NCBI RefSeq assembly: GCF_004369225.1
Contig: NZ_QFFZ01000028.1
Coordinates: 1 to 47,858, forward strand
DNA length: 47,858 bases
Origin: Pelotomaculum propionicicum
GTDB taxonomy: Bacteria; Bacillota; Desulfotomaculia; Desulfotomaculales; Pelotomaculaceae
Reading direction: 5' to 3'
The position numbers were made by a program, and so were the translations under genes. Numbering within the stretch: position 1 is the stretch's first letter; each line of letters opens with the position of its first letter. Shown here piece after piece: positions 16,231-25,599 of this stretch. Under the pieces are notes generated by a model. That model was given only the letters and a program-made list of their open reading frames with translations, was not told where the DNA came from and ran no database searches.

Positions 16231-16301
16231 GGCAAAGGCAATAACAAAGAGGCTAATATATTATTATCCAATTAGTCAAAAAATTTCACACCGGGTATAA
16301 T
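16231..16301 (+). promoter_or_regulatory. Promoter module copy D (divergent)
   Basis: The -10 is TATAAT (16296-16301), with an 18-bp spacer from -35 TTAGTC (16272-16277). The CCAATTAGTCAA around the -35 resembles the palindrome of copy C, and GGCAAAGGCAATAAC at 16231 matches the upstream block. The distance from the upstream box to the -10 is about 6 bp shorter than in the other copies. The transcript would carry an untranslated leader of about 265 bases before the MFS gene, long enough for further regulation. Confidence 0.55.
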
Positions 16302-16570
16302 CTATCTGAGGTGATGAGCTAATGATAACTTAATGCAAAAATTGCTATAATTAGTAGTTAATTGTGAAAATCTCCACATGTGCATCCTATAAGTGAAGTA
16401 GTGGCAAATATTCTAAAATCAAAATTTAATATCTTGGGTGTATAATTCAATTGAATGATTTTAGGTGGCAGGCAAGGCGTAAGGTATCGTAATTTAACAT
16501 CATTATTTATTGACTGGGTAAACATCTGTATAGGTCAAATCCATCAGAATATTTTTAATGGAGGGTCATT

Positions 16571-17929
16571 ATGGGTGAGGCAGCGGTTAAAGTAAGCAGT
16601 AATCAGTATTTTGACAACGCGCCAATCGGAAAAGTACAGAAGAAATTTCTGTGGTTTGCGGCAATAGCCTATTTCTTCGACCAGATGGATAATAACACTT
16701 TCAGTTATGTGGCCCCTAAGTTGAGGGAAGTTATGGGCTTGACGATGAAACAGATCGGGGATATTAACGCTTTAGCTTTCCTGGGCATGTTTTTCGGAGC
16801 AATTTTTGGAGGATGGCTGGCAGATAAAATAGGTCGCAAAAATGGATTGTTATCATGTATAGCTATTTTTTCCATTGCTTCGATAGCCAACGGTTTAACA
16901 AACAATTATCACATGTTCTGTGTTTCAAGGTTTATGACAGGATTTGGCGTTATAGGTATGGTTGTCATAGCGATGGTGTATATTTCAGAAATGTTGCCAG
17001 CTGCTACTAGGGGTAAATATCAAGCTTTAACCATAGCTTTCGGTACGGCCGGTATACCTGTCTGCGCGACATTTGCCAAGTGGGTTATACCTCAAGGCCT
17101 TGATGGCTGGCGCTTTGTTTTCATTTTAGGTGGTTTGTCCATTCTGCTTATTCCTGTGGGACTTTCCTGGCTTAAAGAGTCCCCGCGTTGGTTGGTATCT
17201 AAAGGGAAGATTTCAGAAGCGGCTAAAATAATTGAAGAGGTTGTTCCAGGCAGAAAGATCGAGTTGGTTGTGGCGGATGAAAAGAAGGCTGGGGTTATTG
17301 ACGCTTTAAGGGTTATGTTTCATGCGGCATATTTAAAGCGGACCATAGTATTATTCATCTTGGCTAATGGTATAACAGTGGCTATTTTCTTAAAAGCGGC
17401 CTGGTATCCCACTTTATTAAAAGAATTCGGATTTACGACCCAGCTTTCTCTAATGATAGCGGCAGTACAGGCCTATGCTTTTCCATTTGGTGACGCGGCG
17501 ACTTCATTAATATCCGACAGGGGCGGGCGTAAAATTCCTATAATAATTCTTGCGCTCCTATGCGCGGGAATTACACTGATAATGGCTTATGATATGACAC
17601 CCTGGGTTCAAATGGTCAGCGGATTTGCTAAAACTATGGTTGCCACTGGCGTAATGACCTTGCTGTGGACTTACTTGGCCGAGTCATATCCCACCAAGGT
17701 AAGAAGTACCGCCACGGGAATTATGTTCGGTTCCGCCCGGTTGTCGACATCCGCCGCAATGCTGTATATTCCGGCTTTGGCCGTTGCCTACGGAATAAAA
17801 GGGATATTTCTCCTCCTGGCGACACTTTATGCGGTACCGGCTATTCTTGTACTGTTCATTGGTGAGAGTACCGGTAAAAGGAGTTTGGAAGATATCAACG
17901 CTACAGGAGAAGAGATACTGGCACGGTAA
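16571..17929 (+). CDS. MFS transporter, metabolite:H+ symporter type
   Basis: A 452-residue, 12-helix major facilitator. The helix 2-3 loop motif is GGWLADKIGRKNG near residue 78, and its second-half counterpart is SDRGGRK. YFFDQMDN in helix 1 and ESPRWLVSKGK before the central loop are typical of the sugar/aromatic-acid porter group. GGAGGG precedes the ATG. Its promoter resembles those of the enzyme operons, so it is the likely importer of the cluster substrate. The substrate itself is not deducible. Confidence 0.9.
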   Translation: MGEAAVKVSSNQYFDNAPIGKVQKKFLWFAAIAYFFDQMDNNTFSYVAPKLREVMGLTMKQIGDINALAFLGMFFGAIFGGWLADKIGRKNGLLSCIAIFSIASIANGLTNNYHMFCVSRFMTGFGVIGMVVIAMVYISEMLPAATRGKYQALTIAFGTAGIPVCATFAKWVIPQGLDGWRFVFILGGLSILLIPVGLSWLKESPRWLVSKGKISEAAKIIEEVVPGRKIELVVADEKKAGVIDALRVMFHAAYLKRTIVLFILANGITVAIFLKAAWYPTLLKEFGFTTQLSLMIAAVQAYAFPFGDAATSLISDRGGRKIPIIILALLCAGITLIMAYDMTPWVQMVSGFAKTMVATGVMTLLWTYLAESYPTKVRSTATGIMFGSARLSTSAAMLYIPALAVAYGIKGIFLLLATLYAVPAILVLFIGESTGKRSLEDINATGEEILAR

Positions 17930-18051
17930 GTTTATAGAAATAACCAGTCAATCCCAGTAAATAAGGGCAAGTTGTAAAAATACAAAATCCCCTCATTTCT
18001 GTGGTTATGAGAGAAATGTTTATAGTGGAAGCCCCCCTTTAAACACCAGTA

Positions 18052-18091
18052 AATGACTGTGGTGGTTCAAACAATGACTACCGCAGTTATT
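18052..18091 (+). other. Long hairpin in the MFS-TauE intergenic region
   Basis: Bases 18052-18066 pair with 18077-18091 as a 15-bp RNA stem that includes three G-U pairs, with a 10-base loop. It may terminate the MFS transcript, though only a short T-rich stretch follows, or be a remnant of an inverted repeat. The rest of the 445-base gap (17930-18374) has no gene or clear promoter that I can see. Confidence 0.4.
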
Positions 18092-18374
18092 TGCTTGTCA
18101 AGTGTAACCCCATTTATTTTTCCTTTAAGTCCTCAGAATTCTCATTGCAGGAATAATTAGCAGCACTGCCTTCTGGGAAATATCTTAAACTCTAATTATC
18201 CTGCCACGAAGCTTCCTTTATAAGTTTCTATTATTTTCTCCATTACCACCGGTTATTTCCCCTCCAATCTTTTTCATGATAGACTCACCCTATAAATGCA
18301 AATCCCAGCTGAATAATAAATTTAAAAACACCAAATATTTTTGATGAAACCATATCTTACGAGGTATTTACTAA

Positions 18375-19160
18375 ATGAGTTTCTTGATTGGCCTGGCCGC
18401 GGGCCTTTTCGGCGGGCTTTTTGGTCTGGGCGGCGGCGTGATCATGGTTCCCCTGCTGGCCGGAATCCTGAAAACGGGACTGCACAAGGCCTCCGGCACT
18501 AGCCTGGTGGCGCTGGTTTTCACCGGCGTAGCGGGGACTCTTATTTATGCATTCAAGGGGTCGGTAGATATACTGGCATCTGTGCTATTGGCATCAACCG
18601 CCATATTCACTACCAGGGCTGGGGCATACGTAGCCCACGCCCTGCCTGAATGGAAGCTCAAGAGATTTTTCGGGGGGTTTATGCTCCTGGTCACCCTGAT
18701 GCTGCTCTTGAAGCCTTATCTTAATAGTGGTGACGACCCGGCGGCGGGCTTGCCAAAAATAATAATACTCCTGTTGACAGGCGCCTTAACTGGCTTTCTC
18801 TCCGGTATGATGGGAGTGGGAGGGGGTACGATCATGGTTCCCTCTATGGTTGTGTTGGCCGGCATTACCCAGCATACCGCGCAGGGCAGTTCTCTCCTGG
18901 CCATGATCCCCGCTGGGGGAGCCGGGGCTTTAACCCAAAGGCGCCTCGGAAACATTGATACCGGCATTTTGAAGGGGCTTATTCCCGGTATTCTTATAGG
19001 TACGTACCTGGGAGCAAGTCTGGCCTATATCCTCTCAGAGAGTTTACTTCGCATATTATTCGCGGCTGTTTTAATCTGGACAGGTGTGGGATATTTAAGA
19101 ACACCTTCTGACAAAGGTGTGGCGTGTAATTATTTTCAGGAAGGCGATAATGAGGGTTAG
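18375..19160 (+). CDS. TauE/SafE-family anion permease
   Basis: A 261-residue, roughly 8-helix membrane protein with the internal duplication of this family. Glycine-rich motifs GLFGLGGGVIMVP (near residue 16) and GMMGVGGGTIMVP (near residue 148) open the two halves. The family moves sulfite, sulfoacetate and similar anions. Its place just before the dsr locus makes sulfite or a sulfonate a reasonable cargo, by inference. ATG 18375 has CGAGG 12 bases upstream. Confidence 0.87.
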   Translation: MSFLIGLAAGLFGGLFGLGGGVIMVPLLAGILKTGLHKASGTSLVALVFTGVAGTLIYAFKGSVDILASVLLASTAIFTTRAGAYVAHALPEWKLKRFFGGFMLLVTLMLLLKPYLNSGDDPAAGLPKIIILLLTGALTGFLSGMMGVGGGTIMVPSMVVLAGITQHTAQGSSLLAMIPAGGAGALTQRRLGNIDTGILKGLIPGILIGTYLGASLAYILSESLLRILFAAVLIWTGVGYLRTPSDKGVACNYFQEGDNEG

Positions 19161-19340
19161 CAAAGCATAAAGGCATGTATTTATTAATGAGAATAATAAA
19201 TTATAATACCAACAGGGAGGAATAGCACAAAAATAACCAGCTGCCGCAGCGGCCGTAAAAAGCTTAAACTTGCAGGATTACCAAGGCAGGAGTGTCACTA
19301 TATCGCATTATAAGAAGCTGCCGCCAATGATAAGCTGAGG

Positions 19341-19398
19341 TTATAGTTTAAATAACAACATACGATTTTTGTTTTCAGTATAGTGATGCTAAAATAAG
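19341..19398 (+). repeat. 58-bp duplicated element, copy 1 (upstream of the broken LysR gene)
   Basis: It matches 27555-27612 at 48 of 58 positions without gaps. Shared blocks include AAATAACAACAT, CGATTTTTGTTTT and TAAAATAAG. TTGTTT and TAAAAT, 15 bp apart, could be a weak -35/-10 pair. The sequence is part of an imperfect dyad (AACAA facing TTGTT). It sits 43 bp before the LysR start, so autoregulation or promoter function is plausible. Confidence 0.6.
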
Positions 19399-19441
19399 CT
19401 TAAATAATAGATAGAAAAAAATTTCGGTTTAACCGGGGGGC

Positions 19442-20352
19442 ATGAAAATGCTTGATTACCAGTTGTTTATATTTGTAACAGTAGCGGAAAAAAAAACTTC
19501 TCCAGGGCCGCTCAGCTTTTAAATATAACCCAGCCGGCGATTAGCCAGAATATCCAGGCTCTGGAGGACTATTACGGGGCCAAGTTATTTGAAAGGTCCA
19601 GTAAAAAAGTTGAGCTGACCCAGGCCGGCGCCGCGCTGTACAGCTGCGCTTCTGAAATCCTTAAGCTGCATATGCTGGCCAAGAGAGCGGTGGCTGACCT
19701 GGTAGAGATGGTTACGGGAGAACTGAGGATTGGAGCCAGTTTCACCATAGGTGAATATGTTTTGCCGCGAGTGCTGGCAGCGTTTTCAAAAAAATATCCC
19801 CAGGTTAAATATTCAGTAACTATTGGCAATACAGAATTAATCCATGAAAGAGCCCTGGAAGGTTCAATAGATCTCGGGGTAGTTGAAGGACACATTGAGG
19901 ATAAACAGCTCATTATCGAAGAATTCTCACAGGATGAGATGGTCTTCATCGTTTCAAAACAACATCCCCTGGCTAAAAGCAAATATATAACACGTGAGGA
20001 TTTAGAGAACGAAACTTTTATTATGAGGGAAGAGGGATCCGGCACCAGAATCGCGCTGGAGGAAGTTTTGCAGGAGATATCCCTAAAACCTGTTAATCTT
20101 ATTACACTGGGAAGTACCCAGGCGATCAAAGAGGCTGTGGAAGCGGGAATGGGTGTGGCCATGCTTTCAAAGTGGGCGCTGCGCAAGGAGTTGAAGCTGG
20201 GCACTTTAAAAATAATCAGGATCAAGGATTTGAAGAAAACACGCAGCTTTACCGTTGTCAGACGTAAAGAGCGTTTTGAGTCCAAGGCTTGCTACGAATT
20301 CAGAAAATATATTATGAACGGCGGAGCCAGTGAGGTCTTAACGCTGGTCTAA
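19442..20352 (+). pseudogene. LysR-family regulator, frameshifted at an A9 run
   Basis: The ATG at 19442 opens MKMLDYQLFIFVTVAEKK and then hits a run of nine A (19488-19496), after which the frame reaches TAA. One extra A (or two fewer) restores the LysR helix-turn-helix (SRAAQLLNITQPAISQNIQALE) and a continuous frame to 20352, giving about 303 residues including an intact effector domain. This may be a true null mutation, a sequencing error in the homopolymer, or a gene rescued by transcriptional slippage on A9. It lies directly upstream of and co-directional with dsrA, so it is a candidate dsr regulator. The start is preceded by GGGGGG. Confidence 0.8.
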
Positions 20353-20408
20353 TTTAAAGACTCTGTATTTGTCTTGGATATCAGTATATTTTCATAATAA
20401 AGTATTCC

Positions 20409-20437
20409 TATTGATCAACAAATGTTACTAATATAAT
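20409..20437 (+). promoter_or_regulatory. Candidate promoter of the dsr operon
   Basis: TATTGA (20409-20414), a 17-bp spacer and TATAAT (20432-20437), in the AT-rich gap between the LysR gene and dsrA. This leaves a leader of about 65 bases. It is the best sigma-70 match in the gap and does not resemble the catabolic promoter module. Confidence 0.45.
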
Positions 20438-20509
20438 AGGAGGGTGATATAAAGTCTAATCATAAAGACCGGTGTTTTATACTGTATTAATAACTTTGGA
20501 GGTGTAAGA

Positions 20510-21694
20510 ATGAGCGAGGATAAAAAAACTCCTCTCTTGGATGAGCTTGAAAAAGGACCATGGCCGAGTTTTGTTACTGATATGAAAAAACTGGCCGAAA
20601 AAAAGCCGGCCGTCAAGGATGTTCTTGACCAGCTCGAGTTGTCCTACGCTGAAAAGAAAGGACACTGGAAACACGGCGGTATTGTAGGTGTTACCGGTTA
20701 CGGCGGCGGCGTTATCGGGCGTTATTCAGACAAGCCTGAGGAATTCCCCAATGTGGCGGAATTTCATACTATGCGTATTAACCAGCCCAGCGGGTGGTTT
20801 TATACGACTGACGCGCTGAGAGACATTCTCAAGACATGGGACAAATTTGGCAGCGGCCTCACCAATATGCACGGCGCCACCGGTGATATCATACTCCTGG
20901 GCACTACCACCCAGAATTTGCAACCCGCTTTTAATGAGTTTAGTGAAAAAGGTTGGGATCTCGGCGGCTCCGGTTCGGACCTGCGGTCTCCAAGCTGCTG
21001 TGTCGGACCTGCCAGGTGCGAGAACGCCTGCATCGATACCCTGGATATCTGTTATAACCTTACCCAGGAGTTCCAGGACGAACTGCACCGCCCAATGTGG
21101 CCTTATAAATTTAAAATAAAAGTATCCGGATGCGCTAACGACTGTGTTGCCTCTGTGGCTAGAGCAGATTTCTCTATTGTCGGCACCTGGCGTGACACAT
21201 TGAATATCGACCAGGCAGAGGTAAGGGCCTATGCCAACAACGGATATGACATAAAAGGCATGGTAGTGGAAAAGTGCCCCAGCAACGCGCTTGAGTGGGA
21301 CGGCAAGACCCTTTCCATAAAAAGTGAAGAATGCGTAAGATGCATGCATTGCATCAATAAGATGCCGAAGGCTTTGAGTGTCGGCCAGGAAAAAGGCGCC
21401 ACAATTCTGATCGGTGGTAAAGCCACTATTCTAAAATCGGCCTTCCTTTCGTGGGTACTTGTTCCTTTTATGAAGATGGAACCTCCTTATGACGAAGTAA
21501 AAGATCTTTTGCGGAAGATCTGGGAGTGGTGGGATGAGAACGGCAAGATGCGTGAGCGCGTCGGAGAGTTAATTTACCGTAAAGGGATGCGCGTATTCCT
21601 GCGTGATATCGGACTGGATCCGGTGCCGCAGATGGTTGCCGCCCCCAGGGCCAACCCGTACTTCTTCTGGTGGCCTGAGGAAATCAACAAGTAA
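20510..21694 (+). CDS. dsrA: Dissimilatory sulfite reductase alpha subunit
   Basis: A 394-residue DsrA. Sirohaem/[4Fe-4S] cysteines lie in [12 protein letters not shown] (about residues 161-172) and SGCANDC (about 206-212). The inserted ferredoxin domain carries a Cys in EKCPSNAL and the cluster CVRCMHC (about 274-280). With DsrB it forms the alpha2-beta2 cytoplasmic enzyme that reduces sulfite by passing sulfur to DsrC. GGAGGTG stands before the ATG. It heads the operon dsrA-dsrB-dsrD-ferredoxin-dsrM-dsrK-dsrC-dsrN. Family identity is certain. Confidence 0.97.
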   Translation: MSEDKKTPLLDELEKGPWPSFVTDMKKLAEKKPAVKDVLDQLELSYAEKKGHWKHGGIVGVTGYGGGVIGRYSDKPEEFPNVAEFHTMRINQPSGWFYTTDALRDILKTWDKFGSGLTNMHGATGDIILLGTTTQNLQPAFNEFSEKGWDLGGSGSDLRSPSCCVGPARCENACIDTLDICYNLTQEFQDELHRPMWPYKFKIKVSGCANDCVASVARADFSIVGTWRDTLNIDQAEVRAYANNGYDIKGMVVEKCPSNALEWDGKTLSIKSEECVRCMHCINKMPKALSVGQEKGATILIGGKATILKSAFLSWVLVPFMKMEPPYDEVKDLLRKIWEWWDENGKMRERVGELIYRKGMRVFLRDIGLDPVPQMVAAPRANPYFFWWPEEINK

Positions 21695-21743
21695 ATCAAT
21701 TGGTAAACGAAGAAAAAATAAAACATAAGGAGAGTGAAGAGAA

Positions 21744-22802
21744 GTGCCTAAAACAGATCTGGGGCCTCCAAATTACGAGCAGTTTCTTCCTCCTGTAATA
21801 AAGGAAAACTATGGCAGTTGGAAATATCACGAAATAGTCAAACCAGGCGTGTTAAAACATGTTGCGAAGAGCGGCGATGTATTATACAGCGTTAGGGTGG
21901 GTTCCGCGCGTCTGCTCAGCATGGATAAGATCCTGGAGTACTGCGACATAGCTGATAAATACTGTGGCGGTTATCTCAGGTTCACCTCCCGTCACAACGT
22001 AGAGTTTCTGGTATCTGATGAAAAGAATGTTGAACCGCTGCTGAATGAATTGAAAGAAAAAGGATTACCAGTAGGCGGCACCGGCAACAGCCTCAAAAAT
22101 ATTATCCATACCCAGGGCTGGGTACACTGCCACTCCGCGGCTACGGACGCTTCCGGCATCGTGAAGGCGGTTATGGATGAAATTTATGACTACTATACAT
22201 CAATGACCTTGCCCGCGCCGCTCAAAATTTCCCTGGCCTGCTGTCTGAACATGTGCGGAGCGGTGCACTGCTCGGATATAGCTATTCTGGGCATTCACCG
22301 GACCCTACCGAAGATCAACCACGAAATGGTTCAGAAACAGTGCGAGATCCCGACTCTAATCGCGAGTTGCCCCACCGGCGCAATCAAACCCAACCCAAAA
22401 CTGAAGAGTGTGGAAGTCAACCCCGAGAAATGCATGTACTGCGGTAACTGCTTTACTATGTGCCCGTCCATGCCGATTGCCGACCCGGATAATGATGGTG
22501 TGGCGCTGCTGGTTGGCGGTAAGGTCTCCAATGCCAGGACTGGCCCGATGTTTTCCAGGCTGGCCGTACCTTATCTGCCGAATAACCCGCCCCGCTGGCC
22601 GGAAGTTGTTGATGCGATTAAGAACCTGATTGACGTGTGGGCTGCCAATGCCAGGCCGGGCGAGCGGTACGGCGAGTGGATCGACAGGATAGGCTGGGAG
22701 TCTTTCTTTAAGCTGACAGGTTTGCCGTTTACAGACAAACATATTGATGATTTCATCTTCTCTGTACCGTCATTCAGGAGTACCACTAACTTCAAGTGGT
22801 AA
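21744..22802 (+). CDS. dsrB: Dissimilatory sulfite reductase beta subunit
   Basis: A 352-residue DsrB. The sirohaem-binding cysteines are in [17 protein letters not shown] (about residue 165), and the ferredoxin domain holds [12 protein letters not shown] (about residue 229). SRHNVEFL in the N-terminal half belongs to the substrate and cofactor pocket of the family. The GTG start has AAGGAGAG about 9 bases upstream and lies 49 bases after dsrA. Confidence 0.97.
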   Translation: MPKTDLGPPNYEQFLPPVIKENYGSWKYHEIVKPGVLKHVAKSGDVLYSVRVGSARLLSMDKILEYCDIADKYCGGYLRFTSRHNVEFLVSDEKNVEPLLNELKEKGLPVGGTGNSLKNIIHTQGWVHCHSAATDASGIVKAVMDEIYDYYTSMTLPAPLKISLACCLNMCGAVHCSDIAILGIHRTLPKINHEMVQKQCEIPTLIASCPTGAIKPNPKLKSVEVNPEKCMYCGNCFTMCPSMPIADPDNDGVALLVGGKVSNARTGPMFSRLAVPYLPNNPPRWPEVVDAIKNLIDVWAANARPGERYGEWIDRIGWESFFKLTGLPFTDKHIDDFIFSVPSFRSTTNFKW

Positions 22803-22821
22803 TAAACCAGGGGGTGAAGAA

Positions 22822-23010
22822 TTGAGTGAGGATCTGAGGGCAAAAGTTATTGAGTATCTCGGTAAGGTTGATAAAACTAAAACCAGGGACATGGCCGATA
22901 ACCTGAAAGAAAAGAAATCAGATGTGGACAAGATTGTCAAGGAACTAGCTAAAGAAGGTAAAGTGGAATTTCTGTATATCGGTACTTCCTACGTGAAACT
23001 AGTCAAGTAG
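22822..23010 (+). CDS. dsrD: DsrD, winged-helix protein of the sulfite reductase operon
   Basis: 62 residues from the TTG at 22822, which follows a GGGGGTGAAG ribosome site. Starting further upstream, inside dsrB, would add 26 residues unlike the family. The lysine-rich KVDKTKTRDMADNLKEKKSDVDKIVKELAKEG matches the winged-helix fold of DsrD. DsrD is a marker of sulfate and sulfite reducers and activates DsrAB in the species where it was tested. No cysteines are present. Confidence 0.9.
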   Translation: MSEDLRAKVIEYLGKVDKTKTRDMADNLKEKKSDVDKIVKELAKEGKVEFLYIGTSYVKLVK

Positions 23011-23024
23011 CACAGGGATGCCAG

Positions 23025-23057
23025 ACTAAGGCTGCCACCCGTCGCGGCAGCCTTAGT
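23025..23057 (+). other. Perfect 12-bp hairpin between dsrD and the ferredoxin gene
   Basis: ACTAAGGCTGCC (23025-23036) pairs completely with GGCAGCCTTAGT (23046-23057) around a 9-base loop. It is followed by A-rich sequence and not by T, so it is not a classical terminator on this strand. An RNA-processing or stability element that sets the dsrABD:downstream ratio would fit. Confidence 0.6.
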
Positions 23058-23089
23058 TATAAAAAAAAATTAAGAGGAGGCTCGCAAAT

Positions 23090-23278
23090 ATGTATATGGT
23101 AAACATTGACAGTGATAGCTGCCAGGGTTGTGGAGAATGTTGCGGGGCTTGCCCGGCAAGTCTGTTGTCGCTGGAGGATGGAAAAGCTGTTATGAGCGGT
23201 GAACCTTCCGACTGCTTAGGCTGCGAGACCTGCGTCGCTTCGTGCCCGCACGATGCCGTAACCGTAACCGAGCTTTAG
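23090..23278 (+). CDS. 2[4Fe-4S] ferredoxin
   Basis: 62 residues with two full cluster motifs, CQGCGECCGACP and CLGCETCVASCP. AGAGGAGG precedes the ATG at 23090; the ATG at 23096 is an alternative. It lies inside the dsr operon, between dsrD and dsrM, so it may carry electrons to DsrAB or from the ferredoxin-dependent catabolic enzymes. The partner is inferred from position only. Confidence 0.9.
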   Translation: MYMVNIDSDSCQGCGECCGACPASLLSLEDGKAVMSGEPSDCLGCETCVASCPHDAVTVTEL

Positions 23279-23340
23279 CTGCTTTAAAGTATTGAATGAT
23301 TTGGTCTTCCAGGTTTTGCTCACAGGAGGTGTGCACCCAA

Positions 23341-24153
23341 TTGTCTTTTATGATCTTACAAGTACTTCCTTACATCACTGTTGTCATATTTACCGCTGGA
23401 GTTATCTACCGTTTGGGCCGGTGGGCCGGAGCCAGGATTGTTCACAACATTACTTTGAGCACTCCCAACTTTGCGTCTGGGGTGACCGGCGCCGTGGCGG
23501 AGGCAGGAACTGAAATAGTCTTATTTAAAAGCCTCTTCAACCTTAACCGGGGCTTATGGGTAGGGGCCTGGCCGATGCATGTCGCCCTTGGGGCTATTCT
23601 CGGCGGACACTTGACGGGCATTTATTTTTTAGGCAAGCATTTTGCTTTCATACCCGGCATAACCGAGCATACCAGTGAGCAAATGTCCAGCTATCTGGGA
23701 CTCATCTTCGGAATTTTGATCTTTTTGGCTTTACTTTACCTGTTATACCGGCGCCTGGCGGTTGATTATGTAAAGAAAGTCAGCCTGACCAGTGATTACC
23801 TGCACCTGTTACTCCTGATAGCGATAGTTTCCGTAGGTAATTTTATGCGCCTGTTCCCGGGTGTTGGTATAGAATACGCCCCGGTAAAGGAATATGTTAC
23901 CCAATTGATCCTGCTGCAGCCAATTCCCGCCAACGCTGAGGTGCTGCATAAACCGCTGTTTGCTACACATTTACTTCTGGTGCAAATATTAATGGTAGTA
24001 TTTCCATTCAGCAAACTGATGCACCTTTTCGGTATGTTCGGCAACAGATATATCCAAAACCGGCCTTATCAGAACCCTGCGCCGGGCATGACCGGGCCAG
24101 ACTTGTTGAAGAACGTGCCTGTTGTGGAAGCTCGTTGGGAAAGGGGAGTGTAA
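23341..24153 (+). CDS. dsrM: DsrM, membrane cytochrome b subunit of the Dsr complex
   Basis: About 270 residues, NarI-like, with five to six hydrophobic segments and histidines suitable for haem b, such as GWxxAWPMHVALG-type and GGHLTG positions. It passes menaquinol electrons to DsrK on the cytoplasmic side. The start is uncertain: CAGGAGGTG at 23323-23331 fits TTG 23341, and ATG 23350 is the next option. The open frame beginning at 23296 lies upstream of the ribosome site and was not used. No dsrJ, dsrO or dsrP follows, which is the Gram-positive arrangement. Confidence 0.9.
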   Translation: MSFMILQVLPYITVVIFTAGVIYRLGRWAGARIVHNITLSTPNFASGVTGAVAEAGTEIVLFKSLFNLNRGLWVGAWPMHVALGAILGGHLTGIYFLGKHFAFIPGITEHTSEQMSSYLGLIFGILIFLALLYLLYRRLAVDYVKKVSLTSDYLHLLLLIAIVSVGNFMRLFPGVGIEYAPVKEYVTQLILLQPIPANAEVLHKPLFATHLLLVQILMVVFPFSKLMHLFGMFGNRYIQNRPYQNPAPGMTGPDLLKNVPVVEARWERGV

Positions 24154-24157
24154 GCTA

Positions 24158-25540
24158 ATGCCAGCCGTTAAAGGTTTATCCCAGCCTGTTAGGGCTAATG
24201 AAAAAGAACTCAAGTCCTTACACATACTCCCTGTGCCTGATGACAAAAAGGTAGAAGTAGCCCTGCAGCATCTGGATGAGATGCGTAAAAAATACCGGTC
24301 ATTTGTTTATGCCATGGAATCCTGTGTTAAGTGCGGGGCCTGCGCCGAGAACTGCCATACCTACCTTGGCACCAGGGACCCCAACAACATACCAACAAAT
24401 CGCGCGGATCTGATCCGCAAGATTTATAAACGCTATTTTACCCCTGAAGGACGGTACTTCGGAAAACTGGCAGGGGCGGAGGATCTCAGTCTTGATGTTA
24501 TAGAACAGTGGTATTCGTATTTTTACCAGTGCAACGAATGCCGCAGGTGCGCGGTTGCCTGCCCGTTTGGCATTGATACCTGTGAGGTTACCTTTATCGG
24601 CCGTCAGATCCTGACCTGGCTGGGCCTAGTGCCTAAGCTGCATGCCGGGGGCGGTATAGCGATGGCAAAGACGGGCAACCACGTTGGGCTGTTGAAACCG
24701 AGTATCGAGGACACCCTGGAGTTTCTGGCTGAAGAATGCCAGGAAGAATTCGGTGTGGAGGTCGAGTTCCCGGTAGATAAACCAGATTCAGATATCTTGT
24801 ATATACCATCTTCAGCTGATTTTCTCGTTAACCCGTACACCCTGATGGGCGCCGCTATGTTCTTTAAATACATTGGAGCTAATTATACGATACCCAGTAT
24901 TGTCACGGAAGCCGGCAACTTTGGCTATCTTTTTGACCAGAGAGCTACCCAGCGGGGCAATGTCAACCGATTGCTGGAGGCGGCGGAAGAACTTGGCGTG
25001 AAGAAAATTGTTTGGGGTGAGTGCGGCCACGGCTGGCGTGCCGCCAAGATGTATATCCCTACCATGGCGGACAAACCGGTGCGCTGGCCTATTACTCACC
25101 TGCATGATGAGACCTCCTACTATGTCAGAACGGGTCAATTAAAGCTGGATCCGTCTAAAAACAGCCAGCCGGTCACATTGCATGATCCGTGTAATTATGT
25201 GCGCGCCTGTGGTATGGCGGAGACCTTGAGAACGACTATGAGGGCCTGTGTCGCCGATTTCCGGGAAATGACACCAAATAAGCACCTTAATTTTTGCTGC
25301 GGCGGAGGTTCAGCTATACTGTTCGACGATCCGGAAATGTATCAGCTGAGAATAAAATTTTCACAGAAAAAAGCCGATCAGGTTCGGGCTACCGGTGTAG
25401 ACGCTAATGGCGACGGCATTCTCTGTGCCCCGTGTTCCATCTGTAAAGCACAGCTTTATCCCATGGTTGAAGAGCACAAACTGGGGGTGGAGGTAAAAGG
25501 CCTGATTGATTTACTGGGCAAGGCTTTGGTGTGGGATTAA
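24158..25540 (+). CDS. dsrK: DsrK, iron-sulfur subunit of the Dsr complex
   Basis: A 460-residue HdrD-like protein. Two N-terminal [4Fe-4S] motifs, CVKCGACAENCHTY (about residue 54) and CNECRRCAVACP (about 124), are followed by the cysteine-rich catalytic cluster region: HDPCNYVRACG (about 341), NFCCGGG (about 380) and CAPCSICK near the end. It is thought to reduce the DsrC trisulfide. ATG 24158 is chosen because AAGGGGAG precedes it and it lies just after the dsrM stop. The frame is open upstream into dsrM. Confidence 0.94.
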   Translation: MPAVKGLSQPVRANEKELKSLHILPVPDDKKVEVALQHLDEMRKKYRSFVYAMESCVKCGACAENCHTYLGTRDPNNIPTNRADLIRKIYKRYFTPEGRYFGKLAGAEDLSLDVIEQWYSYFYQCNECRRCAVACPFGIDTCEVTFIGRQILTWLGLVPKLHAGGGIAMAKTGNHVGLLKPSIEDTLEFLAEECQEEFGVEVEFPVDKPDSDILYIPSSADFLVNPYTLMGAAMFFKYIGANYTIPSIVTEAGNFGYLFDQRATQRGNVNRLLEAAEELGVKKIVWGECGHGWRAAKMYIPTMADKPVRWPITHLHDETSYYVRTGQLKLDPSKNSQPVTLHDPCNYVRACGMAETLRTTMRACVADFREMTPNKHLNFCCGGGSAILFDDPEMYQLRIKFSQKKADQVRATGVDANGDGILCAPCSICKAQLYPMVEEHKLGVEVKGLIDLLGKALVWD

Positions 25541-25599
25541 TAAAAAATTGATAGTCGGCTAAATACTAAGGAAAAAATTGAAATAGGAGGTGCCTACTT

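Noticed and set aside
23025-23070. Rho-independent terminator between dsrD and the ferredoxin gene
   Set aside because: The stem is strong but is followed by an A run on the plus strand and by mixed sequence on the minus strand, so the required T tract is missing.
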